A stretch of DNA of 10,382 nucleotides from an uncultured Collinsella sp. (GCA_900555355.1 USKV01000038.1:1-10382); one strand, 5' to 3'. Shown: positions 1 to 5,989, numbered from the stretch's first letter. Translations and numbers: made by a program. Notes: generated by a model from the letters alone, not told the origin.

Positions 1-7
1 CGAGGTG

Positions 8-13
8 TGTCAA
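8..13 (-). promoter_or_regulatory. Possible -35 box of a divergent promoter at the window edge
   Basis: Read on the minus strand, these bases are TTGACA, a perfect match to the sigma-70-type -35 consensus. A matching -10 box would fall to the left of base 1, so it cannot be checked. If real, a gene is transcribed leftwards, divergently from the DeoR-family gene at 162. The perfect inverted repeat at 15-35 would sit directly upstream of this -35 box. Confidence 0.35.
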
Positions 14-14
14 C

Positions 15-35
15 CTCGTTCAAATTGTGAACGAG
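15..35. promoter_or_regulatory. Perfect inverted repeat, candidate operator
   Basis: CTCGTTCA (15-22) and TGAACGAG (28-35) are perfect 8-bp inverted arms around a 5-base spacer. No T-run follows on either strand, so it does not look like a terminator. It lies between a minus-strand TTGACA box (8-13) and the DeoR-family gene, which is the usual place for a repressor or activator site in a divergent promoter region. Which protein binds here is unknown. The adjacent DeoR-family protein is the obvious candidate. Confidence 0.45.
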
Positions 36-105
36 AGGGTAGGTCAATCGATTAAGCGGTCGTCATCGCAACAGGTGGCGGCCGCTATTCTGCTTGTGCG
101 CTACA

Positions 106-117
106 CTTTTCGAAAAG
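106..117. promoter_or_regulatory. 12-bp perfect palindrome upstream of the DeoR-family gene
   Basis: CTTTTCGAAAAG is a perfect palindrome ending 44 bases before the chosen start codon at 162. TTCG-containing, A/T-flanked sites are common among DeoR-family operators (GlpR-type sites, for example), so an autoregulatory operator is plausible. This is inference from position and composition. No convincing -35/-10 pair was identified next to it. Confidence 0.35.
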
Positions 118-161
118 AAATGAACGAGCGTGAAGCAGAGTGGTTTGGAGAGGTTCCCAAT

Positions 162-905
162 ATGATTCCGTATGAGCGCCAGGAGCGAATTGTAGAGTGC
201 CTGCAGAAGTCGGGCCTCGCGAGGATTTCCGAGCTGCAGGAGGAGCTGCCGGGCGTCTCTATTTCGACGCTACGTCGCGACCTCAAGGAGCTGGAGGCGC
301 TTGGCAAGGTTGAGCATCTTTCGGGCGGCGCGGTGAGGCTCCTCTCGGCTGTCCACGAGGTGAGTATCTCGACGCGTTCGGGCCTACACGGGAGTGAGAA
401 GGAACAGATTGCCCAAGTCGCCTTGCGTTTTGTTGAGGACGGGGACACGCTCTACTTGGACTCGGGTTCCACCTGCACGGCGCTGCTGCGTCTGCTGCTC
501 GACCGCGACGTGACAATTTACACGACGGATGCCTCGGCGTGCCTGATTAAGAGCGAGACGCGCGCCCAGCTCATCGTGGTGGGTGGCGAGTTCAACTATG
601 TGAACTCCTCGTTCTGCGGTTCTATGACCGAATCGATCCTGCGCGATCTGTACTTCGATAAGGCGTTTATCGGGACCAACGCGATTGACGAGGACCGCGG
701 CGTCATGACGCCCTCCTACGTTGAGGCGGCGAAGAAGCGCATCGTGCGCGAGAATTCGAATAAGGCGTACGTGCTGTGCGACAGCTCGAAGTTCCATCAG
801 TTCTCGAATGTTCGCGCGTTTGGGTTCGATGGTGTGTCGATTATCGCGGAGTCCTATGACGAGAAGATCGCCCAGTGCGCGCGCCTGATCACGCCTGGAG
901 CGTAG
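162..905 (+). CDS. DeoR-family sugar-phosphate-responsive transcriptional repressor
   Basis: A 247-residue protein, the usual length for DeoR-family regulators. Residues 5-58 form the N-terminal winged helix-turn-helix, with the family signature STLRRDLKELEALGKV and a final SGGA where most members have HGGA. The C-terminal sugar-phosphate sensor domain shows the DSGST loop (100-104), the VGGEF segment (140-144), KAFIGTNAID (167-176), the Lys-rich MTPSYVEAAKKR helix (182-193) and the D-x-SK motif (207-210). The usual TNS near residue 122 reads TDA. Such proteins repress sugar-catabolic genes and release DNA on binding a phosphorylated sugar. Start: ATG 162 follows GGAGAGG (147-153) at 8 bases and gives a family-length protein. 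The frame is open back to a GTG at 27 and an ATG at 120, but both lack a good ribosome binding site and would add a tail unlike the family. The target may be a divergent gene to the left, itself, or the epimerase/isomerase operon. The inducer cannot be told. Confidence 0.9.
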   Translation: MIPYERQERIVECLQKSGLARISELQEELPGVSISTLRRDLKELEALGKVEHLSGGAVRLLSAVHEVSISTRSGLHGSEKEQIAQVALRFVEDGDTLYLDSGSTCTALLRLLLDRDVTIYTTDASACLIKSETRAQLIVVGGEFNYVNSSFCGSMTESILRDLYFDKAFIGTNAIDEDRGVMTPSYVEAAKKRIVRENSNKAYVLCDSSKFHQFSNVRAFGFDGVSIIAESYDEKIAQCARLITPGA

Positions 906-1079
906 GGGGTCCGGGCTCAGGTCTGCGGATTGCGGCCCCTGGCTGCTGCTGTCCGCGTAGCGGGATTTCTTCCTAGGGAATACGACAGCGTTTCGTGGTG
1001 CGGGCTCCTGCATGATACCAGCTAGATAGGCAAATATGGCAACGTTGTGAATCTGGAAAAGCCTGCAGGTTAACAACGT

Positions 1080-1095
1080 GGTTAAACGATTAATC
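1080..1095. promoter_or_regulatory. Candidate LacI-family operator 1 (epimerase operon)
   Basis: GGTTAAACGATTAATC is an imperfect 16-bp palindrome with GGTTAA and TTAAtC half-sites around a central CG, the centre preferred by LacI/GalR-family hinge helices. It shares 15 of 16 bases with the site at 1114-1129 and 13 of 16 with the site in front of the LacI gene at 3507-3522. A further half-site, GGTTAAC, lies at 1068-1074. Binding by the LacI-family protein encoded at 2473-3483 is inferred. Confidence 0.6.
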
Positions 1096-1113
1096 AGCCA
1101 GACTGTAGATAAA

Positions 1114-1129
1114 GGTTAAACGATTAATT
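1114..1129. promoter_or_regulatory. Candidate LacI-family operator 2 (epimerase operon)
   Basis: GGTTAAACGATTAATT repeats the site at 1080-1095 with one difference, 34 bases downstream, and has the same central CG. Its TTAAAC (1116-1121) is also the best -35 candidate for TAGATA (1139-1144), with a 17-base spacer, so a bound repressor would block RNA polymerase directly. Confidence 0.6.
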
Positions 1130-1164
1130 ACCACCGAGTAGATAATCACCGAGCAGATAAGGAG
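1116..1164 (+). promoter_or_regulatory. Probable promoter and ribosome binding site of the epimerase operon
   Basis: TTAAAC (1116-1121), a 17-base spacer and TAGATA (1139-1144, running into GATAAT 1141-1146) form a weak -35 and a fair -10. A second copy of the arrangement lies one repeat upstream: TTAAAC 1082-1087, an 18-base spacer, TAGATA 1106-1111. AAGGAG (1159-1164) is a good Shine-Dalgarno six bases before ATG 1171. The rest of the 906-1170 gap shows no ORF with a start signal and no clear terminator for the DeoR-family gene. Confidence 0.45.
1132..1160 (+). repeat. Short tandem repeat in the epimerase leader
   Basis: CACCGAGTAGATAA (1132-1145) is repeated as CACCGAGCAGATAA (1147-1160), 14 bases with one mismatch at a 15-base period. 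The first copy carries the -10-like TAGATA, and the second changes it to CAGATA and runs into the Shine-Dalgarno. Function is unknown. It may simply record a local duplication. Confidence 0.6.
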
Positions 1165-1170
1165 TTCACT

Positions 1171-1824
1171 ATGCTGCTCTGCCCCAGTCTCATGTGCGCC
1201 GACTACGGCAATCTGCGTGCGACCGTCGAGGATCTCGACGCCGCCGGCATCGACATCTTCCATTGCGACGTGATGGACGGCAGTTTCGTTCCCAATTTCG
1301 CCATGGGTCTCGAAGACATCAAGGCCGTGCGAGCTGCCACCAACAAGCTCGTCGACGTGCACCTTATGGTCGAGAATCCTGCCAGCAAGGTTGAACTTTT
1401 CGCCTCCGCCGGCGCGGACATCATCTATATCCATCCGGAGTCCGAGCGTTACGTGGTCAAGACACTCGCCGCGATTAAGTCCCTCGGCAAGAGCGCCGGT
1501 ATCGCCGTGAACCCCGACACCTCTATCTCCGAGATCGAGGAGATGTTGAACCTCTGCGATTACGTGATGGTCATGACGGTGAATCCGGGTTTTGCCGGTC
1601 AGAGCTTTATCGAGTTCACGAACGACAAGGTGCGTCGCCTTGCCGCGCTGAAGGAGCGCTTTGGCTTCAAGCTCATGATCGACGGCGCCTGCTCGCCCGA
1701 GCGCGTGCGCGACCTGTCCGCCATTGGCGCGGACGGATTTATCCTGGGCACCAGTGCGCTGTTTGGCAAGGACGCTGGTTACGAGGAGTGTCTGCGCCGT
1801 TTGCGCGCCGGCGAGGTGTATTAG
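1171..1824 (+). CDS. Ribulose-phosphate 3-epimerase family protein (possibly allulose-6-phosphate 3-epimerase)
   Basis: A 217-residue TIM-barrel enzyme of the family that epimerises C3 of ketose phosphates. Metal-binding and catalytic residues are in place: His31 and Asp33 (FHCDVMDG), His64 (DVHLMV) and Asp171 (MIDGAC). The phosphate-binding loops VNPGFAGQSF (137-146) and GTSALF (193-198) are also present, so it should be active. Several signatures lean toward E. coli AlsE (D-allulose-6-phosphate 3-epimerase) rather than Rpe. PSLMCAD replaces the typical Rpe PSILSAD, TVNPGFAGQ has Ala where Rpe has Gly, DGAC replaces DGGV, and GTSALF resembles AlsE GTSGLF. The substrate could therefore be ribulose-5-phosphate, as in the pentose phosphate pathway, or a hexulose-6-phosphate. 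It is the first gene of an operon with the RpiB-type isomerase 72 bases downstream. A Shine-Dalgarno AAGGAG precedes the ATG by six bases. Two LacI-type operators overlap its promoter. The family call is secure and the substrate is not. Confidence 0.92.
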   Translation: MLLCPSLMCADYGNLRATVEDLDAAGIDIFHCDVMDGSFVPNFAMGLEDIKAVRAATNKLVDVHLMVENPASKVELFASAGADIIYIHPESERYVVKTLAAIKSLGKSAGIAVNPDTSISEIEEMLNLCDYVMVMTVNPGFAGQSFIEFTNDKVRRLAALKERFGFKLMIDGACSPERVRDLSAIGADGFILGTSALFGKDAGYEECLRRLRAGEVY

Positions 1825-1896
1825 AAGCGGAACGGCGAATTAGGACGGATTGAGCGCGCGGCATGCGCGAATGGTTCTTATGGAAAGGGGTCTCTT

Positions 1897-2373
1897 TTGA
1901 AGATCGGTATTGGAAACGACCACGTCGCAGTCGAGTACAAGGAAGCCATCACGGCGTATATCCAGGAGAAGTACGGCTACGAAGTCGTGAACTTCGGTAC
2001 GGACAGCACCGAGCGCTTTGACTATCCCATCGCGGGTGAGGCCGTGGCGGACGCTGTCATGTCCGGCGAGGTTGATCGCGGTATCGTTATCTGCGGTACG
2101 GGTGTGGGCATCTCGCTTGCCGCCAACAAGGTGCGCGGTATCCGTTGCTGCACCTGCTCTGAGCCGTATTCCGCTCGCCTGTCGCGCGAGCACAACAACA
2201 CCAACATGCTCGCATTTGGTGCTCGTGTGGTAGGCATCGAGCTGGCCAAAATGATTGTCGACGCCTGGCTCACCGGCGATTTCGAGGGCGGCCGTCACCA
2301 GCGACGCATCGATATGATCCGCCAGATCGAGGCTCGTCAGCTCGTACGTGCGGAGGAAGCACGCGGCTGGTAG
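1897..2373 (+). CDS. rpiB: RpiB-type ribose-5-phosphate isomerase B (RpiB/LacAB family)
   Basis: A 158-residue aldose-ketose phosphate isomerase of the RpiB/LacA/LacB family (E. coli RpiB is close to 150). It shows the substrate-binding GNDHV (6-10, Asp8 and His9), the catalytic Cys66 in ICGTGVGISLAANK, the segment SEPYSARLSREHNNTN with His99, LAFGARVVGIELAKMIVDAW, and the phosphate-contacting GGRHQRR (131-137). RpiB interconverts ribose-5-phosphate and ribulose-5-phosphate. Relatives, including E. coli RpiB itself (also named AlsB), also act on allose-6-phosphate. Galactose-6-phosphate isomerases need two different subunits, and only one gene is present here. Translation starts at TTG: AAAGGGG (1884-1890) sits six bases before it, and the nearby ATG at 1880 is out of frame and soon stops. 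The protein is the natural partner of the epimerase upstream: aldose phosphate to ketose phosphate, then C3 epimerisation. The operon ends at the terminator directly after it. Confidence 0.92.
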   Translation: MKIGIGNDHVAVEYKEAITAYIQEKYGYEVVNFGTDSTERFDYPIAGEAVADAVMSGEVDRGIVICGTGVGISLAANKVRGIRCCTCSEPYSARLSREHNNTNMLAFGARVVGIELAKMIVDAWLTGDFEGGRHQRRIDMIRQIEARQLVRAEEARGW

Positions 2374-2376
2374 CGG

Positions 2377-2410
2377 AAAAGCCCGTCACCCGTGTGGTGG
2401 CGGGCTTTTT
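2377..2410 (+). terminator. Intrinsic terminator of the epimerase/isomerase operon
   Basis: AAAAGCCCGTCACC (2377-2390) pairs with GGTGGCGGGCTTTT (2396-2409), 14 pairs including one G-U wobble, around the loop CGTGT. A run of T ends at 2410. It starts three bases after the isomerase stop codon. The left arm is A-rich, so on the minus strand it would end in TTTT and may also stop transcripts from the convergent LacI-family gene, for which no other terminator is visible. Confidence 0.9.
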
Positions 2411-2472
2411 GCATGTCGCGCGTGGGATAGAGCACATGCGAGAGAAAAACGCGGCTATTCGCTGCCCGCTGT

Positions 2473-3483
2473 CTAGCTGCTCGCGCGTTGCACGAGCTTA
2501 ACGGGGACAAGCGTCTCCATCTCGGGCTCTTCGCCGCGCAGCAGGGCGAGCAGGGCCTGACATCCCTCGTGCGCGAGGCGCTCGGGGAAGCGGCGGATGG
2601 TGCTGATTTGCGGCGTCGGAAGCTGCGCGTAAACGGAATCGTCGAAGCCGATGAGACGAACGTCTTCGGGTACGCGCTTGCCGGCGGCAACGAGCGCACG
2701 CAGCGCGCCCACGGCTGCGTGGTCGCTATGGGCGAAGACGCCGTCGACGGGGTAGCCCGTGGAGAGGAAGTCGGTCACGAGCTCTTCCGACTCGATGATG
2801 CTCGGCTGCTTACCCGAGACAAACAGCTGGTAGTCGCGGCGTAGCGGCATTCCGTGCGCGGCGAGCGCCCGCTCGTAGCCCATCTGGCGCTCGTTGCCGG
2901 GGTAGTTGGCGGTAAAACTCGAGATGCTCAGGATGTCCTTGCAGCCGCGCTCGATGAGGTGCTCGGTCGCCATGTAGCCACCGCCGATGTTGTCGGAGCC
3001 CACGTGTGGGAAACCGAGGTCGTTTTCGGGCGCACGGTCGATGCAGACCACGGGGATTCCGTGGGGGACGAACTCGCCGTCGAGCCTGCGCAGGCCGGAG
3101 ATACAGATGATACCGTCGGCCTGCTTGCTTGCCAGCGTGCGGAAGTAGTCACGCTCGCGGGCGGGGTCATTGGCGCTGTTGCAAACAAAGACCGAGTAGT
3201 CCTCGGTTGCCAGCTCGCGCTCCACATGCAGGGCGATCTTGGAAAAGAAGTCGTTGGAGATGTCCGGCACGATCATGCCGATGGTCCGGGACTGGGCCAT
3301 ACGGAGGCTCTTCGCCGCCATGTTCGTGACGTAGCCGTATTCCTTTAGGGCGGCTTCCACGCGTTTGCGGGTGTCTTCGGAAAAACGGCCGCTGCCGTTG
3401 ATGACGTGGGAGACCGTGGCGACGGATACGCCGGCCGCGACGGCAATCTGGCGCATGGATGGGCGCTTGCCTGGTGTGGGCAT
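2473..3483 (-). CDS. LacI/GalR-family transcriptional regulator
   Basis: A 336-residue protein, full length for the family. The N-terminal helix-turn-helix (residues 9-30, with VSVATVSHVING as recognition region) is followed by the hinge helix with AAKSLR (56-61), whose Leu inserts at the operator centre in family members of known structure. A periplasmic-binding-protein-like sugar-sensing domain follows (about 66-330), with IGMIVPDISNDFFSKI, DGIICISG, VVCIDRAP (145-152), VGSDNIGGGYMATEHLI, GNERQMGYERAL, DGVFAHSDHAAVGALRAL and RLIGFDDS (276-283). The layout resembles RbsR/PurR-type members, which bind a sugar or small effector, and the actual effector cannot be read from the sequence. AGGAGG lies four bases before the ATG on the minus strand (3488-3493). 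It converges with the epimerase/isomerase operon. Its own promoter and that operon share an operator-like motif, which suggests repression of both. Confidence 0.93.
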   Translation of the reverse strand: MPTPGKRPSMRQIAVAAGVSVATVSHVINGSGRFSEDTRKRVEAALKEYGYVTNMAAKSLRMAQSRTIGMIVPDISNDFFSKIALHVERELATEDYSVFVCNSANDPARERDYFRTLASKQADGIICISGLRRLDGEFVPHGIPVVCIDRAPENDLGFPHVGSDNIGGGYMATEHLIERGCKDILSISSFTANYPGNERQMGYERALAAHGMPLRRDYQLFVSGKQPSIIESEELVTDFLSTGYPVDGVFAHSDHAAVGALRALVAAGKRVPEDVRLIGFDDSVYAQLPTPQISTIRRFPERLAHEGCQALLALLRGEEPEMETLVPVKLVQRASS

Positions 3484-3506
3484 GGGGCCTCCTGCTGCTT
3501 TCGGGT

Positions 3507-3531
3507 GGTTAACAGATTAACCGAGATTGTA
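3507..3531 (-). promoter_or_regulatory. LacI-family gene promoter (-10) with overlapping operator
   Basis: On the minus strand TACAAT (3531-3526) matches five of six bases of the -10 consensus. No good -35 is seen at the right distance. Immediately downstream lies GGTTAACAGATTAACC (3507-3522, plus-strand reading), with perfect 6-bp inverted arms GGTTAA/TTAACC around a 4-base centre. It covers the expected transcription start, the classic position for autorepression. It shares 13 of 16 bases with the 1080-1095 site in front of the epimerase operon, although its centre is AG instead of CG. Confidence 0.6.
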
Positions 3532-3535
3532 GCGC

Positions 3536-3733
3536 ATGCGCGATGCCGTAATGGGTCGCTTCGAAGTCGTTTTGTCGCGCTCGGTCTGCACCTTGGATAA
3601 GAAGGAGTTCGTCGAGCACTCCGATCCGGAGCGCACGCGCGCCAACATCCCGCTGTTCCAGCAGGGCATCATGATACAGCAGCTCAACTCCGAGAAGCTC
3701 GTGGTCGAGACCATGGTGAAGTTCTGCGGCTAG
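3536..3733 (+). pseudogene. Unrecognised coding-like remnant, probably the 3' end of a lost gene
   Basis: A 65-codon open stretch from ATG 3536 to TAG 3731-3733. Of the 65 codons, 57 end in G or C, the strong third-position bias of the genes around it, so it looks like sequence that was selected as protein. The peptide begins MRDAVMGRFEVVLS and ends in KLVVETMVKFCG. I do not recognise the family. None of its possible starts has a Shine-Dalgarno, an in-frame stop lies at 3530-3532, and the first bases adjoin the -10 box of the divergent LacI-family gene. This fits the C-terminal end of a gene whose front was deleted, with the LacI gene and its promoter now abutting the scar. A genuine small protein on a leaderless transcript is less likely but not excluded. 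Confidence 0.45.
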
Positions 3734-3766
3734 TAATTACTGCATTACATATTCTGTTGTCACCTG

Positions 3767-3796
3767 GGAGGCTTGTTTTTGCGGGCCTCTTTGTGT
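3767..3796 (+). terminator. Weak hairpin with T-rich tail after the remnant
   Basis: GAGGC (3768-3772) pairs with GCCTC (3785-3789) around a 12-base loop, and a TTTGTGTT stretch follows. It lies about 35 bases after the remnant's stop codon on the same strand, where a terminator would be expected. The stem is short, so the call is tentative. The rest of the 3734-3910 gap holds only the strong minus-strand terminator described separately. Confidence 0.3.
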
Positions 3797-3820
3797 TGCT
3801 ATGGAGCCCTGGCCTGTCGA

Positions 3821-3860
3821 TAAACAAAGCGCCCGCTTGCCGGGGAGCAAGCGGGCGCTT
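3821..3860 (-). terminator. Intrinsic terminator of the phosphatase/RodA-PBP/kinase operon
   Basis: AAGCGCCCGCTTGC (3827-3840) and GCAAGCGGGCGCTT (3847-3860) are perfect 14-bp complementary arms around a 6-base loop. Read on the minus strand the hairpin is followed by TTTGTTTA, a T-rich tail. On the plus strand it is followed by CTGAGCG, so it acts leftwards. It lies 50 bases after the kinase stop codon. Confidence 0.88.
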
Positions 3861-3910
3861 CTGAGCGAATATGTTTGCGGCCATAGCCGCTGCAGGTGAT
3901 GGGTTGTCGA

Positions 3911-5857
3911 CTAGTTAGTCGTCGTGCCGGAATCGTCACCCGAGGTGGAGCCAGAAAGTGCGACCGTCAGCGTGATCGTGCTGTCGGTGGACTGCTTGCC
4001 GGTGGGGGAGACGCCCGTAACGGTGGCATCCTCGTTACCGCTCACGGGATTGCCGTTCTGGTCACAGAAGCCGATGTTATAGAAACCGGCGTTGTTGAGC
4101 GCGGTAACGGCGGCGGAAATACTCTTGCCGTACAGGTTGCCCGGGACGGTGGCCTTGCCGGACTTCTTGGCAATGACGACGGTAATCGTGGCGCCGGGCT
4201 TCTGCTTGCCGCTGGGGTTCCAGCTGATCACGGTGCCCTCGGTAACCGAGTCGTTCTCCTGGTAGCTCACGTCGACGCCAAAGCCTGCCATATCGAGGGC
4301 GTTGCGCGCCTGGGCCTCGGTCATGTCGGTCAGGTCGGGGACGGACGTGGTATCCGGGCCGCTCGAGACCTTGTACGAGATGGTCGTGCCCTTCGCGACT
4401 TCCTTACCGGCTTCGGTGCCCTGCTCAAAGACCTGGCCCTCATCAGCCTCGTTGGCCTCCTCGGAGGCGTTGCCCTTCAGGCCAACGCTTGCCAGTGCGG
4501 CTTCTGCTTGGTCCTTGGTCAGGCCGACAAGTTTGGGAACCTCAACCTTTTCGGAGGGCTTGGGGCCCTTGGAGATTACCAGGTTCACCTTGGTGCCCTT
4601 GGTCTTCTTGGTGTTGCCGTTGGGCGTCTGCTCGGCGACCTTGCCCTCGTCGACATCGTCGTTGTAGCTTTGGTCGATGGTGCCGACCTCGAGGCCAGCT
4701 TCCTTGATCAGCTCGACGGCAGTCTGCTGGTCCTTGCCCAGCACATCGGGCACGGTGACCTGCTCGCCGCCAAAGAGTCCTGTGGCAAAGGCCACCACGA
4801 TGCCGATGACGGCAACGGCTGCCACCACGGCGGCGATGATCTTGTTCTTGTTGGATTTGGGCTTTTCGACCTCGTAGGAGCCGGTGGAGCCCGAAACCGA
4901 GCTGCGGGCGGTATTTTGGCCGCTCACGCCCGAGACGGGACGCACCATGGCGCGCGTCTGATCGGAAAGCTCGCGAGTCTTGGTGGCGCCCAGCTCACCG
5001 GGGGCACCGATGATGCGCGTGGGCTCCGAGACGTTGACGGCACGGCCCGACAGGTAGCTGTTGAGCACCTGACGCAGCTCGTCGGCGGTCTGGAAGCGGT
5101 TTGCGGGGTCCTTCTCCATGCACTTGAGGATGATGCGCTCAAGGTCGGCGTCGACACCGGAGTTGATCTGGCTCGGCGGAATAGGCAGCTCGTTGACCTG
5201 CTTGAGTGCGACCGAGATAGCGTCGTCACCGTCAAAGGGAACGCGGCCGGTGGCGCACTCATACATCACGACGCCCAGCGAGTAGATATCCGAGGTGGGG
5301 CCGAGGTCCTGACCACGGGTCTGCTCGGGGCTGACGTAGTGGGCGGTTCCCAGCACGTTGTTGTCTTGCGTGAGGTGGCTGTTCTTGGCGCGCGCGATGC
5401 CAAAGTCCATCACCTTGATGTTGCCGTCGGGCAGCACCATGATGTTCTGCGGCTTAATGTCGCGGTGGATGATCTCGTGCTTGTGTGCGACTGAAAGCGC
5501 GGAGCTGATCTGCGAGCCGATCTGGGCGACCTTCTTGGGGCCGAGGGCGCCGTGGCTCTTGATGCCGCTCTTAAGGTCGGTACCGCGCAGGTACTCCATG
5601 ACGATGTAATAGGTGTCGCCGTCCTTGCCCCAATCGTAGACGCCCACGATATAAGGGGAGGAGAGACCGGCTGCTGCCTGGGCCTCCTGCTTAAAGCGGG
5701 CGGCGAAGGTGGCGTCGCCGGCATACTGCGGCAGCATGATCTTGACGGCAACCGTGCGGTCGAGGACCTGATCCTGTGCACGGAAGACGGTCGCCATACC
5801 GCCCGTTCCCACCTTATCCTTAAGGAGGTATCTTCCCCCGAGGACCCTCTGTTCCAT
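3911..5857 (-). CDS. pknB: PASTA-domain Ser/Thr protein kinase (PknB/PrkC/Stk1 type)
   Basis: A 648-residue membrane kinase. The kinase domain (about 8-270) has the glycine loop GTGGMATV (17-24), Lys39 in VAVK, helix-C Glu58, the catalytic loop HRDIKPQN (131-138), DFG (151-153) and SPEQ (176-179). A Ser/Thr-rich juxtamembrane stretch (275-335) leads to one membrane helix (340-360). Four extracellular PASTA repeats follow, starting near 367, 437, 505 and 569, and the tail is Gly/Ser/Thr-rich. Family members sense muropeptides or lipid II through PASTA repeats and phosphorylate cell-division and wall-synthesis proteins. Odd point: the activation loop reads TQD (Thr163, Asp165) where M. tuberculosis PknB and PrkC have TQT. 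ATG 5857 is chosen because AGGAG (5863-5867) precedes it by five bases. An in-frame ATG at 5872 has no such signal. It is the last gene of the operon, 132 bases after the RodA-PBP gene. A second kinase (PknA) is absent from this window. Confidence 0.95.
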   Translation of the reverse strand: MEQRVLGGRYLLKDKVGTGGMATVFRAQDQVLDRTVAVKIMLPQYAGDATFAARFKQEAQAAAGLSSPYIVGVYDWGKDGDTYYIVMEYLRGTDLKSGIKSHGALGPKKVAQIGSQISSALSVAHKHEIIHRDIKPQNIMVLPDGNIKVMDFGIARAKNSHLTQDNNVLGTAHYVSPEQTRGQDLGPTSDIYSLGVVMYECATGRVPFDGDDAISVALKQVNELPIPPSQINSGVDADLERIILKCMEKDPANRFQTADELRQVLNSYLSGRAVNVSEPTRIIGAPGELGATKTRELSDQTRAMVRPVSGVSGQNTARSSVSGSTGSYEVEKPKSNKNKIIAAVVAAVAVIGIVVAFATGLFGGEQVTVPDVLGKDQQTAVELIKEAGLEVGTIDQSYNDDVDEGKVAEQTPNGNTKKTKGTKVNLVISKGPKPSEKVEVPKLVGLTKDQAEAALASVGLKGNASEEANEADEGQVFEQGTEAGKEVAKGTTISYKVSSGPDTTSVPDLTDMTEAQARNALDMAGFGVDVSYQENDSVTEGTVISWNPSGKQKPGATITVVIAKKSGKATVPGNLYGKSISAAVTALNNAGFYNIGFCDQNGNPVSGNEDATVTGVSPTGKQSTDSTITLTVALSGSTSGDDSGTTTN

Positions 5858-5989
5858 TCCTGCTCCTAACATAACTATTCGCTCAACGATGTGTGTAGTA
5901 CCAAATGTGTGGCCGCTGGGGCCGTGTGGCGCGTTGCCGCTAGCTCATCGGCCGCGGCGTGCCCCAAGTATCCGCTTTGATCACGGGCA

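Noticed and set aside
1..18. CGAGGT/ACCTCG hairpin at the left edge as a terminator
   Set aside because: The stem is only six pairs, no T-run follows, and part of it is shared with the stronger inverted repeat at 15-35.
27..161. Upstream extension of the DeoR-family protein from GTG 27 or ATG 120
   Set aside because: The added residues are absent from the family and neither start has a proper ribosome binding site. ATG 162 has GGAGAGG at eight bases. The extension would also run through both upstream palindromes.
384..1076. 230-codon minus-strand open frame opposite the DeoR-family gene and its downstream gap
   Set aside because: It mostly lies antisense to a clear DeoR-family gene, shows no recognisable domain, and its Arg-rich composition is typical of a shadow frame.
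1042..1079. Inverted repeat ACGTTGT (1042-1048) / ACAACGT (1073-1079) upstream of the epimerase operators
   Set aside because: Seven-base arms 24 bases apart are within what chance would give in a 265-base gap, and the right arm runs into the GGTTAA half-site. No function could be supported.
2411..2439. GCATGT/ACATGC inverted repeat between the terminator and the LacI-family stop codon
   Set aside because: Six-base arms with a 17-base spacer and no T-run. The stronger hairpin at 2377-2410 already explains termination from both sides.
3896..5494. 532-codon plus-strand open frame opposite the kinase gene
   Set aside because: It is the antisense image of the kinase gene, caused by strong third-position G/C bias. 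Its translation is a low-complexity Gly/Ala/Val/Leu/His/Asp mix with no domain, while the minus strand has full kinase and PASTA motifs.
5876..5904. Possible internal minus-strand promoter before the kinase gene (TTGGTA with AATAGT-like box)
   Set aside because: Both boxes are poor matches and the spacing is 19 bases. The 132-base gap alone is not evidence of a separate promoter.
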